Shown here one piece after another: positions 45,661 to 56,975 of a stretch of 64,000 nt of DNA (positions are counted from its first letter, which is position 1; every line of letters starts with the position of its first letter). A program made the position numbers and the translations under genes. Origin of the DNA: Brachypterus glaber (Eukaryota > Arthropoda > Insecta > Coleoptera > Kateretidae); the NCBI GenBank assembly GCA_958510825.1, contig OY294046.1, positions 12,685,986 to 12,749,985 on the forward strand. Reading direction: 5' to 3'. The notes under the pieces are model-generated. The model had not been told where the DNA came from and ran no database searches. It was given only the letters and a program-made list of their open reading frames with translations.

Positions 45661-45696
45661 TTCCATGCTCAAGCAGAAATCAGTCAGTTTGTGCTC
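45592..45696. repeat. Inverted repeat at the 5' edge of the retrotransposon fragment
   Basis: AACTGATTTCTGCTTGAGCA with TGGAACTT (45601-45628) is repeated in reverse at 45658-45690, with about 37-39 bp arms and a 29-bp spacer. The right arm duplicates coding sequence in the opposite direction, as can arise when twin priming inverts the 5' end of a retrotransposon (inference). Confidence 0.75.
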
Positions 45697-45705
45697 TTAA
45701 TATAA

Positions 45706-45803
45706 AATAGTATATTCTATAACTAGTATGGAATAGACAATATTCCGCGCGAGCGGAAAGTTTGTCATACGAGCCGGCAGGCGAGTATGACGGTCCCGCG
45801 AGC
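45706..45803. repeat. GC-rich nested hairpin, copy 2
   Basis: Identical over about 78 bp to 25336-25436: ACTAGTATGGAATAGACAAT, TTCCGCGCGAGCGGAAAG, GTCATACGAGCCGGCAGGCG. The right outer arm is cut off at GGTCCCGCGAGC, where a TTTTTATGC sequence resembling the TTAA-family interior begins. Confidence 0.85.
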
Positions 45804-45903
45804 TTTTTATGCTTTTTATGCGAGCCTTTGAGTGTGCATTTAATTTGGCTCACCAAATAGAAAAAATTAAATATATCCTTGGAAAAATATTTTCTTCAGG
45901 TTC

Positions 45904-45965
45904 AATGGCGTAGTGCTCTAATGGTAGTGCAAAAAGTTCCAGGTTCAAGGCCAATCTCCAGCTGC
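45904..45965 (+). tRNA. tRNA-like pseudogene or SINE head
   Basis: It contains a box A-like TGGCGTAGTGCTCTAATGG and, about 30 bases on, a box B-like GGTTCAAGGCC, both in tRNA order. A T-run that could stop polymerase III follows at about 45970. No acceptor stem can be drawn, so it is not a functional tRNA. Confidence 0.4.
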
Positions 45966-45969
45966 TGCT

Positions 45970-46888
45970 TTTTTTAACTTTTTTTATTTATTTTGAGTTT
46001 TAATTAAACAACTTTAACTTGTATTTTCTTATGATTTGTAAAAATGCAATACACAAAATTATATATTAACCTACATTCAAAGATATTAGTATTTTTTAGT
46101 ATTGTATTCGCTTTTGTTCTTTATGTTTCCGGTTGGGTTAAAAAAATGTAGCAAAATGTTTTAAATAAGAGGATTTTTTTTATAATTTTACGAATTAGAG
46201 GTGTCATAATTTATAAAATTATGTTCAATATAAGGTTAAATTAAACTGACAGTTACAAATTACTTCTTTGTAAGGTCCACATATGACAATACATCTATAT
46301 ATCTACCTACTGTAAATAGTATTCTATGTAATACAAAGCATTACATATCTGTTTTTATAACGGGTCTTTCAATAGGAGTGATATATCCCCTATAGGTTTT
46401 TAAATAGAGATTTTTCGTTTCCTGATATATCAGGATATATAAATATATTTTTTTTGCTCCAGGTATCAAAATATACAGTATAGTCTGCAGTTTTATCATG
46501 CAGCTTTTGGACTTTTTTCTTTTTTTAAAATTTTATTTGAAAATTTTGATATCTTGTGTCTGCGCATTTAGCTCAAAGTTTCGAATTTTCACTAAAATTA
46601 AGCTTTTTTCTAGGCCATGGTTACATATTCCTTATATTAATTTCATGCCATATGTTAGATAGTTACTTATACAAACTCCAAAAAGATCAAACCAACTCGA
46701 ATGTAACGTAACTTGTTAACTAATTGTAGTAGTTAATTGGAGATTGTATATGTTACAAGTCATCATGTAAAGATTTGGTTAGTACAAGGAAGCGACAATT
46801 GATTTTTTGAAATAAGAGGTTTTGAAATTTTCAAGGCGATATGCAGTTGTCATGACAGAAAGCGGAAAAAATCGTTTCTGCTTGTTAT
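45970..46888. other. No gene; AT-rich
   Basis: No supported coding region, repeat pair or hairpin. Confidence 0.4.
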
Positions 46889-47064
46889 TAAGTGGCGTTT
46901 ACACTTGAGCAACAGTGCTGCGGAAACAGCTTTTTGTTAAACAGAAACCAGTACTCAAATTTTCTCTACTCCCACACCTCCAAATTTCCCTCTGCTACCA
47001 AGTTTAATACTCTGGAGTGGGGATTGCAGCAGCCACACTGTTGCTTAAGTGTAAACCCGGCTTT
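46889..47064. mobile_element. Short TIR MITE with CTGTTGCTNAAGTGTAAAC ends
   Basis: GGCGTTTACACTTGAGCAAC plus AGTG at the left is inverted at the right as CACTGTTGCTTAAGTGTAAAC. The 28-bp TIRs enclose about 120 bp that is GC-richer than the surroundings. The ORF covering it (46892-47158) includes the TIRs and is not a gene. Confidence 0.8.
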
Positions 47065-47789
47065 AGGGTTTGTTTACCTTAACAATAAGGGCAAAATAGA
47101 AACAGTTAAATGGAAAAAAATAATGTATGCGTTTTTTTTGTCGCATGTCATAGATTAACGTTTTTATTGGATTAGTTCTAAAAGCATCACTTTTTGTTCA
47201 CGTTTTGCGGGCGAAAAGTTGGACTTTGTAGCCCTAGGGTTAAAAAGTTTTTTCGGCCCTCTAACTAAAACTTGTTATTTTAAGCTTTTTTTAAAGAAGA
47301 TGCTTTACCTTTACTGTAATATTTATAAATAAATATAACCTTTTGGTCACTTTTCGTCTTAAACTATATGTTCTTTTTGACTAGATACAAGGTTTATAAT
47401 CATTTCATATAAATAATAATTTCTTCTATAAAATAACCTCAAAACATGGTTAACCGGTTAATCTGGATTCATCCACTAAAATAAATCACAAACACAACAT
47501 TTTAATTGTAAAATCAATTTCAATATTTATAATATTTATAGAACGGTTTCAGAAGTATTATTATTTTCATAACAAACACATTTTAGTACAAAATAATCAA
47601 ACCACTAAGCTAATTTGAAAATGAAACCGCACCAAACGATTCAATTTTTTTTTAGCGATTTGATTGAATAGCAATTTGTCATGGACTTTTTTTAGATAGG
47701 TTTTAAGACAGTAAAAAGAAATATTTTTTGCATTTTAAAATTAGATATATTTTAATAATTTATTATAATTAATAACAATCGAATAACAA

Positions 47790-47921
47790 ATATTTTATAA
47801 TACATGGGCTAAAAGTTAAATTTTGAATTTGTAGGTTTATTACCCTCGGGCCGGAGACCCTCGGTTTCTAAAAACCTACTCAATCTAAAAGTTTAATTTT
47901 TCGTCCTTGTATTATAAATAA
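47790..47921. repeat. Hairpin element with CCTCGGGCCGGAGACCCTCGG loop region
   Basis: The left arm (TTATAATACATGGGCTAAAAG ... GTAGGTTTATTACCCTCGG) pairs imperfectly with the right arm (CCGAGG complement ... CTTGTATTATAA). GC-rich apex in an AT-rich stem, as in the 25336, 31460 and 45706 elements. Confidence 0.7.
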
Positions 47922-48504
47922 CAATTCCGAGTATTATGGTAAAAAATATTCTTCTTTTCCTCCCCCTCCACTTGTCACAGCGCCTGACTAAGAGTATACC
48001 ATAACTTTCAAAGCACAGTTTATTTATGGTCCCTAGAAAGTTCAATTCGAAAATAATGTTATTTGTAAAACATAAAAGATGATCTGAGATGGTTATGACA
48101 TAAACTTTGATTAGTAAGATGTGTCCTTATTGTTTTTATTGATACAAATATAGAAATATATTCAATAAATCATATATTTACGTTGGCGTGTCCAAAACTA
48201 TATTTTTTTCTTGACGTTAGAGGCGAAAATGTCTCATCTATACATATTTGGATAATAAATTTAAGTTTACAGTTTTTTTCGCAGAACTTTTTTCTGTCAT
48301 AATAAATAACGTCATGCTAAATTTTATTATTTGTGCCCCAAATTGAGCTTTTTCCTTAGTAGTAGTAGTAAATTTTTGGGTTGGCCAAAGCCGGACAACT
48401 AGGCCATTTCTGGCTCTTTTTGTCACCCCAGGCAATCTCAGCCATTTACTTGAGCTTTTTCCTTAAAAGCAGTTATTCTTGCGATGTAATTTTGATAAAA
48501 CTGT

Positions 48505-48905
48505 TAAATAATAGTATATTATGCACCTAGTATGCGAACTAAGTCTTTAGTGTTCGAGACTGAAGTTTTTTTTGCTGAGATAGAGTCGAGGCAAAAAATC
48601 AGTAGAGAACACTTAAGACGTGGTGCATAATCTATTTTTTCTACTACCTAAAGCTAGTAACTCCAAATATCAGTTAAAAATAAAGGTTAAAAATTATTTT
48701 GACATAGCTGTCAGTTTGACAAATAAGTTGAAAAAAGTTAGTAGTTACCTCAAAAATTTTTCATTATTTACCGTCGACAATAAACAATGCTTAACAACGG
48801 TCAATAATAAATGAGTTCACTGATTTTATTGGTTGTCAAGATAAACAAGCCTTGACGACGGTAGATAATATGTAAGCTAGCACTTAACTGGGTAGTAGAA
48901 AAAAT
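48505..48905. repeat. Interspersed repeat, copy 2 of the GCACCTAGTATGCG family
   Basis: ATTATGCACCTAGTATGCGA, then CTTTAGTGTTCGAGACT, as at 1180-1250. GGTGCATAAT near 48631 is inverted relative to the left start, and TTTTTCTACTACC recurs inverted near 48893 (GGTAGTAGAAAAA). Inner hairpins include TTACCGTCGACAA and TTGACGACGGTA. Probably a composite of two small TIR elements. Confidence 0.6.
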
Positions 48906-48924
48906 ATCTAAAAATACAGTGACC

Positions 48925-49275
48925 AGTAAAAAAGCTTTCCCATTTTTCACCTCCGCACATGAAATGGATTCACTTTCAGCAACCTCAAAAACTCTAATAT
49001 ATAAATTTTCACGAAAACTACCCCCCGCTCCTGAGCTCAGGGACGAAAATATTGAAAATATTTCAAAATATTTGCCTCCTCACCCCGTGTACCCCACGCG
49101 TAGGGGTGTGAAAATTTTTATTACAAGATTTAATTTTAGCAACCTCAAAAACCCCTATATAGCAATTTTTAAATTTTTTTGAAAAAATATGGGTTTTTCC
49201 ACATTCCTTTGCCCCAACCGAATATTTTAGTACTTTTGGTAACATACCTGTTTGCCAAATTTTGAAAGTTTTCAA
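48925..49275 (-). repeat. Inverted copy of the 41280-41700 repeat
   Basis: Read in reverse it has TTTGGCAAACAGGTATGTTA, CCAAAAGTA, CTATATAGGGGTTTTTGAGG and units containing CCCCTACGCGTGGGG, in the same order as 41370-41660. Non-coding. Confidence 0.75.
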
Positions 49276-49494
49276 AATGGGAAAGCAATATTACAACAAC
49301 AAAAATATACAGATCTTTCAATATTATTATTATTTCATTATTTTTAATTCCAGGCCTTGATTGATTGATTGATTATCTGGGTATCTTGCATGGTTTTGAT
49401 GTTTTTTTTACAATTAAAAAAAATAAACCATAGAAAAAATGTTATCTCTCCAAAATATAAATTTATTGTCTATTAAACAAACATTACAGCGACA

Positions 49495-49677
49495 ATTGTT
49501 TCGACTTTTTTAACACAAAGTCATTTTCAAGTTTTTAAATAAATAAACAAATTAACTTGAGTACACATTATAAGAAATGTCATACAGTATGACATTTGTA
49601 ATAATGTGTACTCAAGTTAATTTGTTTATATATAAAAGACTTGAAAATGACTTTGTGTTAAAAATTTGAAAGAATTG
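49495..49677. mobile_element. Hairpin MITE nested in the left arm of the foldback transposon
   Basis: AACACAAAGTCATTTTCAAG and AATTAACTTGAGTACACATT are both mirrored around a centre at CATACAGTATG, giving about 80-bp arms. The right arm of the large element lacks it (AGCGACACACGGTAC, inverted), so it inserted after the big foldback formed. AATTG occurs at both boundaries. Confidence 0.88.
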
Positions 49678-50525
49678 TCCACGGTACTCTTGAATGATCA
49701 ATGGGTTGAACTAACGTGGCAAAAAAATCTGACCATGGAACATGGTAGTAGAAAGTTCACTTGTTATAGAACCATCGACAGCCAAATCCCAAAAACTTGT
49801 TTTTGGAAAATAATGTTAAATAACCGTCTGCAGAGTTCATGGTCAATACAAACTTAAAGTGTACATTATGTTGCTTGATTTTGGTAGTATTTCTCGTGCT
49901 GATTCCGAATATGTTTTAAGTTACTCTCTATCTTTTTCCATTTTTGAGAAAAAAGCTTATAAAAATCACAAAAAATATTTTTTCGCATGTTTTAATGTAG
50001 CCTAGACATTTTGTTATAAGACGATAAAATAACTTTCTTGGCTTAAATTGTAGTCCGATTCTCGTTCTGTATAGTTCCAAAGGAATATCTTGGATTTTTT
50101 TTTCTTTTGGTAAATCTAAATACATATTTAAACACCCTTGAAATCGCGTTTTTATTAAAATACTTTTTTTTGTTAATCAGTGTCATTACAGATGTTTCAG
50201 ATTTGATGGATTTGTCCAACACAGAGGCGCGTTAATAATTTTTACCGAATACTTGAGAATGTTAATAATACTATTAACCTACCTATTACTAGTTTGTTAT
50301 AAATTGACTTATTTGTCAGAAATAATGTTATAACAATAAATGTTGAATTTTGATGAAGGCTTTTATTTTTTACCTTCAGTATTATTTACATATATGTAAG
50401 TATTTTGAACTTAATAATTATATATTTGATTTAAGAGTGATATTTTGCCAAAAAGAATTTATATTACGGTTATATAAAATAAATAATTGCTTCTATACTA
50501 ATAACTTTTAAATTTATCTTAGATA

Positions 50526-50687
50526 ATGAGCGACCACGAAAATAATAGAAAAAAAGTTTGTGCTGCCTGCGGAGTGAAAATTTCATTTAAAAAATGTAAA
50601 GAAGTCCATTTTAGGATAACTAAAAAATTTATTTATTTATTTATTTTATTTTGTTTAGACATAATATGCTATATGCTTAAGCTTTAA
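50526..50687 (+). CDS. Short ORF with CxxC motif, possible first exon of a lost transposase
   Basis: ATG at 50526 starts MSDHENNRKKVCAACGVKIS, with FKKCKEVHFRITKK next, then hydrophobic residues from an A/T-rich tail (TTTATTTATTTATTTA) that looks like the 3' tail of an inserted element or an intron. A Cys-x-x-Cys followed by Cys and His could be a small zinc-binding domain as found at the start of some transposases. It sits in the centre of the 49421-51571 foldback. Not identified; it may be chance. Confidence 0.35.
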   Translation: MSDHENNRKKVCAACGVKISFKKCKEVHFRITKKFIYLFILFCLDIICYMLKL

Positions 50688-51850
50688 TTATCATGTATTA
50701 GAAAAAAAACAAGCAGCCGTTTTTAAATTCATAAGCATATAAATCTAATTCCTTTAATTTTTACTTATTTTTTATACAGAAAATGAAAGAAGGTAGTTCA
50801 GAATTTGATAAAAAAAACGTGTATATTGTAAAAAACTTTTGATCTGAGGTAAATTGTTGATGAGTTTTTAATTTAATTTAAAAACCATCGTTCAATACTT
50901 CACACTGTGAAGTCTATAATAATAAATGTTTTTGTCTGGGCAAAATATAGAAAATAACTTTAGGAACGTCTATGTATACATCTGACAATTACTTTTCAAA
51001 GTGAAAGATATATTATGAACACTATGTAACAAAATAATTAATTTTTTAATTTAAACACGTTTATAATAAAATTTTAAAAATTTTCACAAAAATGTTAGAC
51101 GAGATGTTCCTTTATAATAATACAGAACGAGAATCGGACAATAATTTAGGCTAAGAAAGTTATTTTATTGTCTTATAGCAAAATGTCTAGGCTACATTAA
51201 AACATGCGAAAAAATAATTTTTGTGATTTTTATACGCTTTTCTCTCAAAAACCGAAAAAGATAGAGAGTAACTTAAAACATATTCGGAATCAGCACGAGA
51301 ATTACTACCAAAATCATGCAACATAATGTACACTTTAAGTTTGTATTGACCATGAACTCTGCAGATGGTTATTTAACATTATTTTCCAAAAACAAGTTTT
51401 TGGGATTTGGCTGTCGGTGATTCTATAACAAGTGAACCTTCTACTACCAGATTTTTTTGCCACGTTAGTTCAACCTATTGATCATTCAAGAGTACCGTGT
51501 GTCGCTGTAATGTTTGTTTAATAGACAATAAATTTATATTTTGGAGAGAACATTTTTTCTATGGTTTATTTAAATGAACTCCAATATGAGTTAGGATCAA
51601 AAATTTCTTAATTTTATAAATTAAAAGCATATAATAATGTAAGAGAACTCTTGCCCAGGAAAATAACTTTATCAGTTTGACGTTACATTTTAATTTTAAA
51701 ATAGTGTAACAATTTAAAATTTTATAGAAATGTAAAAAGGCTTTAGTGCCACAGGCAAAAATTCTTAATTTTACAACTTTGAATATCTCTATTTTAACTT
51801 TAAATAATTTTACAATAAAAAAAAAAACTTTATTGCCACAGGCGACTAGG

Positions 51851-52004
51851 TAAGGGCAAATCCACAGGCTCGCATAAAAAGCATAATACATAAGAATGCG
51901 CTCCCGTGATTGGCTTAATGTGCCGTCATGTATCTTGTAAGCCAATCACGGCATCGCATTCTTATGTATTATGCTTGTTATGCGAGTCTCTGGATGTGCC
52001 TTAA
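51851..52004. mobile_element. Short TTAA-type hairpin MITE
   Basis: TAAGGGCAAATCCACAGGCT and CATAATACATAAGAATGCG are mirrored by CGCATTCTTATGTATTATGC and GGATGTGCCTTAA, around CGTGATTGGCTTA / TAAGCCAATCACG. Ends match the 35371-38566 element. A partial second copy (GCCGTGATTGGC ... GAGCCTGTGGATAGGCAC) follows at 52036-52106. Confidence 0.85.
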
Positions 52005-52035
52005 AATAGCCGTTTTCGATGATACGATACGATAC

Positions 52036-52106
52036 GATGCCGTGATTGGCTTTTTGTGTCGTCATGAGCTAGGCTCGCATAAGAGCCTGTGGATAGGCAC
52101 TTATAT
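52036..52106. repeat. Partial copy of the TTAA-type MITE
   Basis: TGCCGTGATTGGCTTTTTGT to AGGCTCGCATAAGAGCCTGT and GGATAGGCAC matches the half-element of 51851-52004. A GATACGATAC short repeat lies in front (52020-52036). Confidence 0.7.
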
Positions 52107-52109
52107 ATT

Positions 52110-52999
52110 TATTGAAAGTGAACTCAATGGTACCAAATTTAATGTTAAAAACAGAATTTTAGAACGGAACAATTTTAAAATGTCGCTAAAAATGGCTTTT
52201 AAAAAATTTTTGCTTAAAAATTGTTAATAACAATTTGTTATCTTTACTAGTTCTTTAAACAATCAAAATGTATTTTTCCATCTAAATGTTTTTTCTGAAT
52301 CCAAATATGGCGTCAGATTTATTAATTATTATATATTATTGGTGCAAAAATCAGCTATCGAATTTTTCTGAGTATATTTTTTCCAGATTTTATATATTTC
52401 ATATTCCAGTAAAATTAATATATACCTATTTTGATAAAACGTTCTCTTGTGATTTTAAATAGGATTTTAGACTTAGTACGTTACCATCAGAAGTTAAAAA
52501 TAGCCCATCCCTTTTAATATTTAAAAGAAAATTGGCTTTTTAATAAGTTAGCCCATCACGTTTTTTAATAAAAAACGAAGCGCTCGGTAGATAATTATAA
52601 TTTTTGCTGAAAATCATATAAATGGACGGTACTATCAAATGGTGAAGGAATTTCAGGGTTTCGAAACAAACAAAAAATACCCCCAAAAAAGCACCGTAAT
52701 ATATTAGAAGATTCCTATTTATTTAATAAAGTTATTATTATTTCATATGTATTTTAAGGATTTGACGTAAAAAGAGGTTAATTAAATTTTCTTTGCTGTT
52801 TTGTTTTACGTGTAATTTTAAGATCATGCGAACAAAAAAAAATCTTATACAAAACGAAATAACAACAAAGAAAATCCAATTAACCCGTTTATGCGCCAAA
52901 TACTTTTAATATATTTTTTATTTACTTATTCACAATATCCATCATATTCTTTGTAATTTATATTTGGAAATAAATTTTATTTATTTATTTATTATCTAG
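52110..52999. other. No gene; AT-rich
   Basis: No supported coding region or paired repeat; an ATTT tandem precedes the MITE at 53003. Confidence 0.4.
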
Positions 53000-53002
53000 T
53001 AA

Positions 53003-53229
53003 GGGAACGTTCAAGTATTACGTAACGCAAATTGTACCAAAATTCATATACGTTTTTGCGTTATTAAAGGCTGTAGAGATTTCATGTTTTGGCTACCCCC
53101 CAAATAGGGGGTGTGTTAGGGAGGGTAGCCAAAATATTAAATCTCTACAGCCTTTAATAACGCGGGAACCGGGGTATGAAGTGTATGAATTTTGGTACAA
53201 TTTGCGTTACGTAATACTTGAACGTTCCC
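53003..53229. mobile_element. Hairpin MITE, GGGAACGTTCAAGTATTACG ends, TAA duplication
   Basis: GGGAACGTTCAAGTATTACG and its inverse end a 227-bp element flanked by TAA (53000-53002 and 53230-53232). The arms pair nearly to the centre (GGCTACCCCCC / GGGAGGGTAGCC). A close relative is at 56976-57216. A 3-bp duplication is what PIF/Harbinger-type elements make; the assignment is tentative. Confidence 0.88.
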
Positions 53230-53232
53230 TAA

Positions 53233-53939
53233 GCCTTAGAAGACATTTGGACCCAGGGAAGAACTTCTTGTCAAAATATAAAATATAGTTATGTTAATTT
53301 TACCAAAATAAATAAAATGTCAAATCTAGAAAGAGTTAACATAGAAAATACGAATAGCTGCTTTTTGCACCAAAACTATAGAATAATTTATAATTTTGAT
53401 GAAATATTTGGATTTAGAAGAAAAATTCAGATGTGAAAACACCTTTTCTTCGTAAAAAGTAATAGTATAAGATATAAAAAATAGGTAAAAAAATCTTATA
53501 AAAAAACATTTTCAGCACTATTTTAAGAATTGTTCCCTTCTTATTTTGAGGTTTAATTTGGTACATTTGAGTTTGCCTATCATTACTCTTTCAAAAAATA
53601 TGAAAGTATTACGTTCCATCCCCAATGCAAAAACGCCATTGCTACTACTTTACTCCTACAAAGCATAAAGCAATTTAGTTCATTTATGCTACAAAGGAAT
53701 CATTTTTAAATGATTCTAAAAATAACCCTAGATCAGCCTTTAAAACTGTTTAGTGAAGTTTTCATTTTATGCAGCTATTAGCTAGCAGTTAATACATGAA
53801 AGCAATTTAATTTAATACCTATTTGCCTAATTTCCTAAGTGTGAATGGACATAATTGGCTTTGACGTTCGTTACAACAAAGCGAAACTGGTTAACAACAA
53901 TTAAAAATGGCGGGGGATGAAAAGTCACTTTTTCACGGG
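53233..53939. other. No gene; AT-rich
   Basis: Nothing supported. The last 100 bases (AATGGCGGGGGATGAAAAG) lead into the satellite. Confidence 0.4.
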
Positions 53940-54659
53940 GAATGTGTGATTAAAAACTTAACAATTCGTAAAACAAAGGCGATTCTGTATTGTATGAATT
54001 TTTGGCGATTTAAATTTTAAATCAAATGTGGATACAGGATGAGTTTTATATGCAGACATTCCAATACTGTTTTCCAAAAAAATCATGACATTTTGCGATT
54101 TTTTTAAATTTATTTTGAAAAACCAACCTCGACACAAAAAAATGAGACATGAAGTTAGCAACGAACCTTACATATTTTCGAATGTGTGATTAAAAACTTA
54201 ACAATTCGTAAAACAAAGGCGATTCTGTATTGTATGAATTTTTGGCGATTTAAATTTTAAATCAAATGTGGATACAGGATGAGTTTTATATGCAGACATT
54301 CCAATACTGTTTTCCAAAAAAATCATGACATTTTGCGATTTTTTTTAATTTATTTTGAAAAAATAACCTCGACACAAAAAAATGAGACATGAAGTTAGCA
54401 ACGAACCTTACATATTTTCGAATGTGTGATTAAAAACTTAACAATTCGTAAAACAAAGGCGATTCTGTATTGTATGAATTTTTGGCGATTTAAATTTTAA
54501 ATCAAATGTGGATACAGGATGAGTTTTATATGCAGACACTCCAATACTGTTTTCCAAAAAAATCATGACATTTTGCGATTTTTTTTAATTTATTTTGAAA
54601 ACCAACCTCGACACAAAAAAATAAGACAAGAAGTTAGCAACGAACCTTACATATTTTTG
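53940..54659 (+). repeat. Satellite trimer, exact 240-bp period
   Basis: Units begin at 53940, 54180 and 54420 with AATGTGTGATTAAAAACTTA and end ACCTTACATATTTTCG. Units differ by only a few substitutions or single-base indels (ACATTCC against ACACTCC; AAACCAACC against AAATAACC). Non-coding; short ORFs repeat with the array. Confidence 0.96.
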
Positions 54660-54919
54660 ATATTTTAGCAATTAAAAATTAACTCTCAGTATTAGGTTAT
54701 GTCATGATTGACAGTTATTTTGAAAAGTAAGAATATCCTGTCTTAGATTTACATAACATCTTGGCGGTGAGTTGCTCATTATACGACAGAGTATATTATT
54801 GGAGGTTAGGTATAAGAACCGCAATTTTCATTATTATTATGCAATAGGCAACGTAGATTAAAATTATTATTAAATCAAATCAGAAAATTATAAAATGTGT
54901 TTTAAAATGCCAATACATA

Positions 54920-55710
54920 ACCCTAGGCAACAAATCTGAACTTTTTTTTTGCCCCGATCGGAAAGTAAATTTTTCTTACTAATTCGAGTGCGTAGAAACC
55001 GAATCTGACCTTAGAAAAATTTCAGCACCTAAAATTTTTGAGATATAAGTCCAGGAAAGAACGACGTTTTTTTTCAAAATTTTAAAAAGAGAGTAGTATT
55101 TTGAAAACTTTAGGGTATATTAAAAAAATACGAGAAACTCAAAAATGTATATGCCAAGGACCTCCTGCCAGAGTAAGTACGCGAAAAAAATAAAAAGCTT
55201 AAAATGAAAGTGCAGTGTTTACTTAATTGCTCTTTTGTGGCAAAACTATCAAATCTGTATAAAAATTTTATAGGACTTAATTTGTAGATCTTAAAATTCT
55301 CTACAAAAATATTTATACAAATATTTTTTTATTTTGCTTAGTTTGTTCGTAAAAAGTAAATAAATGAAAAAGAAACAAAATTAAAGTTTACAGTGTTAAC
55401 TTTTTTCCCGAGCCCAAAAAATATATTTTTCTTATCAATTTAAAGGAGCAGAATCCAAATTTGACCTTAAAAAAAATTTAACTAATATTGAGTATCTATC
55501 GAATCTAAATTTGTCTTTGGAATATTTTTATCTCCCATGATTTTAGTACAAAAGAGGGATAAAATAATGATTTTTTAACATTTTTATCTTATTTTTCTCA
55601 GAAAATTTAGGTAATAAAAATATTCTGAGGCCAGATTCGGTTTAAGCGACCCAAAATTAGTTAAAAAACATATGATTCCAATTAGGGTAAGAAACCGTTT
55701 TGCCTAGTGT
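54920..55710. mobile_element. TIR element, ACACTAGGCAACA family, shorter copy
   Basis: The left end ACCCTAGGCAACAAATCTGA and right end TTTTGCCTAGTGT match the TIRs of the 12285-13394 element, to which the interior is similar in reverse (GAACGACG region, TAATTGCTCTTTTGTGGCAA, GTTTACAGTG). It lacks about 300 bp present in the longer copy. Non-coding. Confidence 0.8.
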
Positions 55711-56180
55711 AATCAACTCAAACTCCATAATTTGTAGCTTAATCCATGAGGACTTCATGATGAGGTCGAGCTTTTGGCTTAAGGAAATAAATCATTGAAT
55801 CAATCTGGGTTAAAACTTTGGTACTTAGTTTTTTATGGTTCTGCGGTGCAAAAAATTTAACTATTCGTACAGATTTATCAAACAGAAACTGAAGCATTTC
55901 AATACAATCGAATAAAAAATATCTTTTATAGTGTATCAACAACATATATTTTATCCTTTAAAAAAGAATATTCTCTACTTAAATAAAGTAGAGAATAATA
56001 AATAATATGAATTGTTGAATTCTAAAATATGAGAATCAATTTGCTTTAAAGTCGATAAAATATCGAGTCTAAATCCTGCTCAATGGGGTAGTTAATATCT
56101 CAAAATGTTATAGTTTTTTTTTATGCAACTGGCAGTAAGTGGTAATATGATCCTGGTAGCTAAAATCAAATGAAATAATA
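55711..56180. other. No gene
   Basis: A chance ORF at 55739-55945 (minus) has no motif. The inverted pair ATTCTCTACTTAA/TAAAGTAGAGAAT at 55970-55996 forms a small hairpin. Confidence 0.4.
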
Positions 56181-56660
56181 AACGTGTGTAGAAGAAAGAA
56201 AGAAAGAGAGAAAGAAAGAGAAAATAAGATAAAGAGAGAAATACAGAAAGAGAAAACTAGAGAAAGAAAGAAAGACAAAAAAAGAGAAAGACAGAAAGAG
56301 ATAAATATATAAATAAAGAAAGAAAGAGAAAAATAGGAAGAGAGAAAGAGAAAAACGAAAGAGAAAGAGAGAGAGAGAAAAAGAGGGAAAGAGAAATAGA
56401 GGCATCGAAAAAAAATTCCAAACGAAAGAGAATAAGGCCGAAACTGAGAGAAACTAAGAAAAACTGAGAAAAATGGAAAAAGTGCGGTAAAGTGACACAA
56501 AGTAGAAGAAAGTAAGAGAAAAACAGAGTGAAATAACGTGAGTTAAAGTAAGAGGAAATAAGAGAAAGCGAGAGAAAGTGAAAGAAACCATAAGAAGAAG
56601 AAAGAGATAGAACATGAAAGAAATATAAAGAGAGAAAGAGATAGAAAAAAAAACTATGCC
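56181..56660 (+). repeat. Polypurine tract, about 470 bp of GAAA/GAGA-rich sequence
   Basis: The plus strand is almost only A and G in GAAAGAGAGAAA-type units, with few pyrimidines. On the minus strand this gives chance ORFs of Phe/Leu/Ser repeats, which are not genes. Such asymmetric tracts can form triplex DNA. Confidence 0.9.
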
Positions 56661-56975
56661 AACTAGCCCATTCGTATACAAACCCGTAAAATATATTCTC
56701 TAAATCCTATTGCTGAATTGTTATAACGTCCAGTTTAACAGCATCTGTTTGTCTGGTCGTATATGACCTATCATCATACATCATTGATATTTATAAATTC
56801 ATAAAATATCGTGCATTCGTATACCTATCATTGTAGAATAAAAGTTGTACAATACCTTTTAAAGCAAAAAATTTCATTTATTTTTCCTTATAGTCCATTA
56901 ATTTTTTAAACCAACTTTTTTGTAACTTAAATCCATATTAAAAAATAATTATTAAGTGAGGTCCATTAGCCCCTA

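Larger units (their letters stand above)
49421..51571. mobile_element. 2.15-kb long-TIR (foldback) transposon
   Basis: The outer ends AAATAAACCATAGAAAAAAT and its inverse begin arms that stay complementary for about 470 bp: 49421-50090 (minus a nested insertion) against 51105-51571. Landmarks are AACATTACAGCGACA, CGGTACTCTTGAATGATCAA and CTCGTTCTGTAT. The 1-kb centre holds a short cysteine-containing ORF at 50526. No transposase catalytic motif is seen, so the element is probably non-autonomous or heavily deleted. Confidence 0.9.

Noticed and set aside
46892..47158. 88-codon ORF, Cys-containing
   Set aside because: Begins and ends in the terminal repeats of a short MITE; no intron or homology signals.
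53940..54659. Regular repeat considered as a CRISPR array
   Set aside because: 240-bp contiguous units with no unique spacers in eukaryotic DNA; it is a satellite.
56108..56681. Three overlapping minus-strand ORFs rich in Phe, Leu and Ser resembling membrane proteins
   Set aside because: They are the pyrimidine strand of a polypurine tract.
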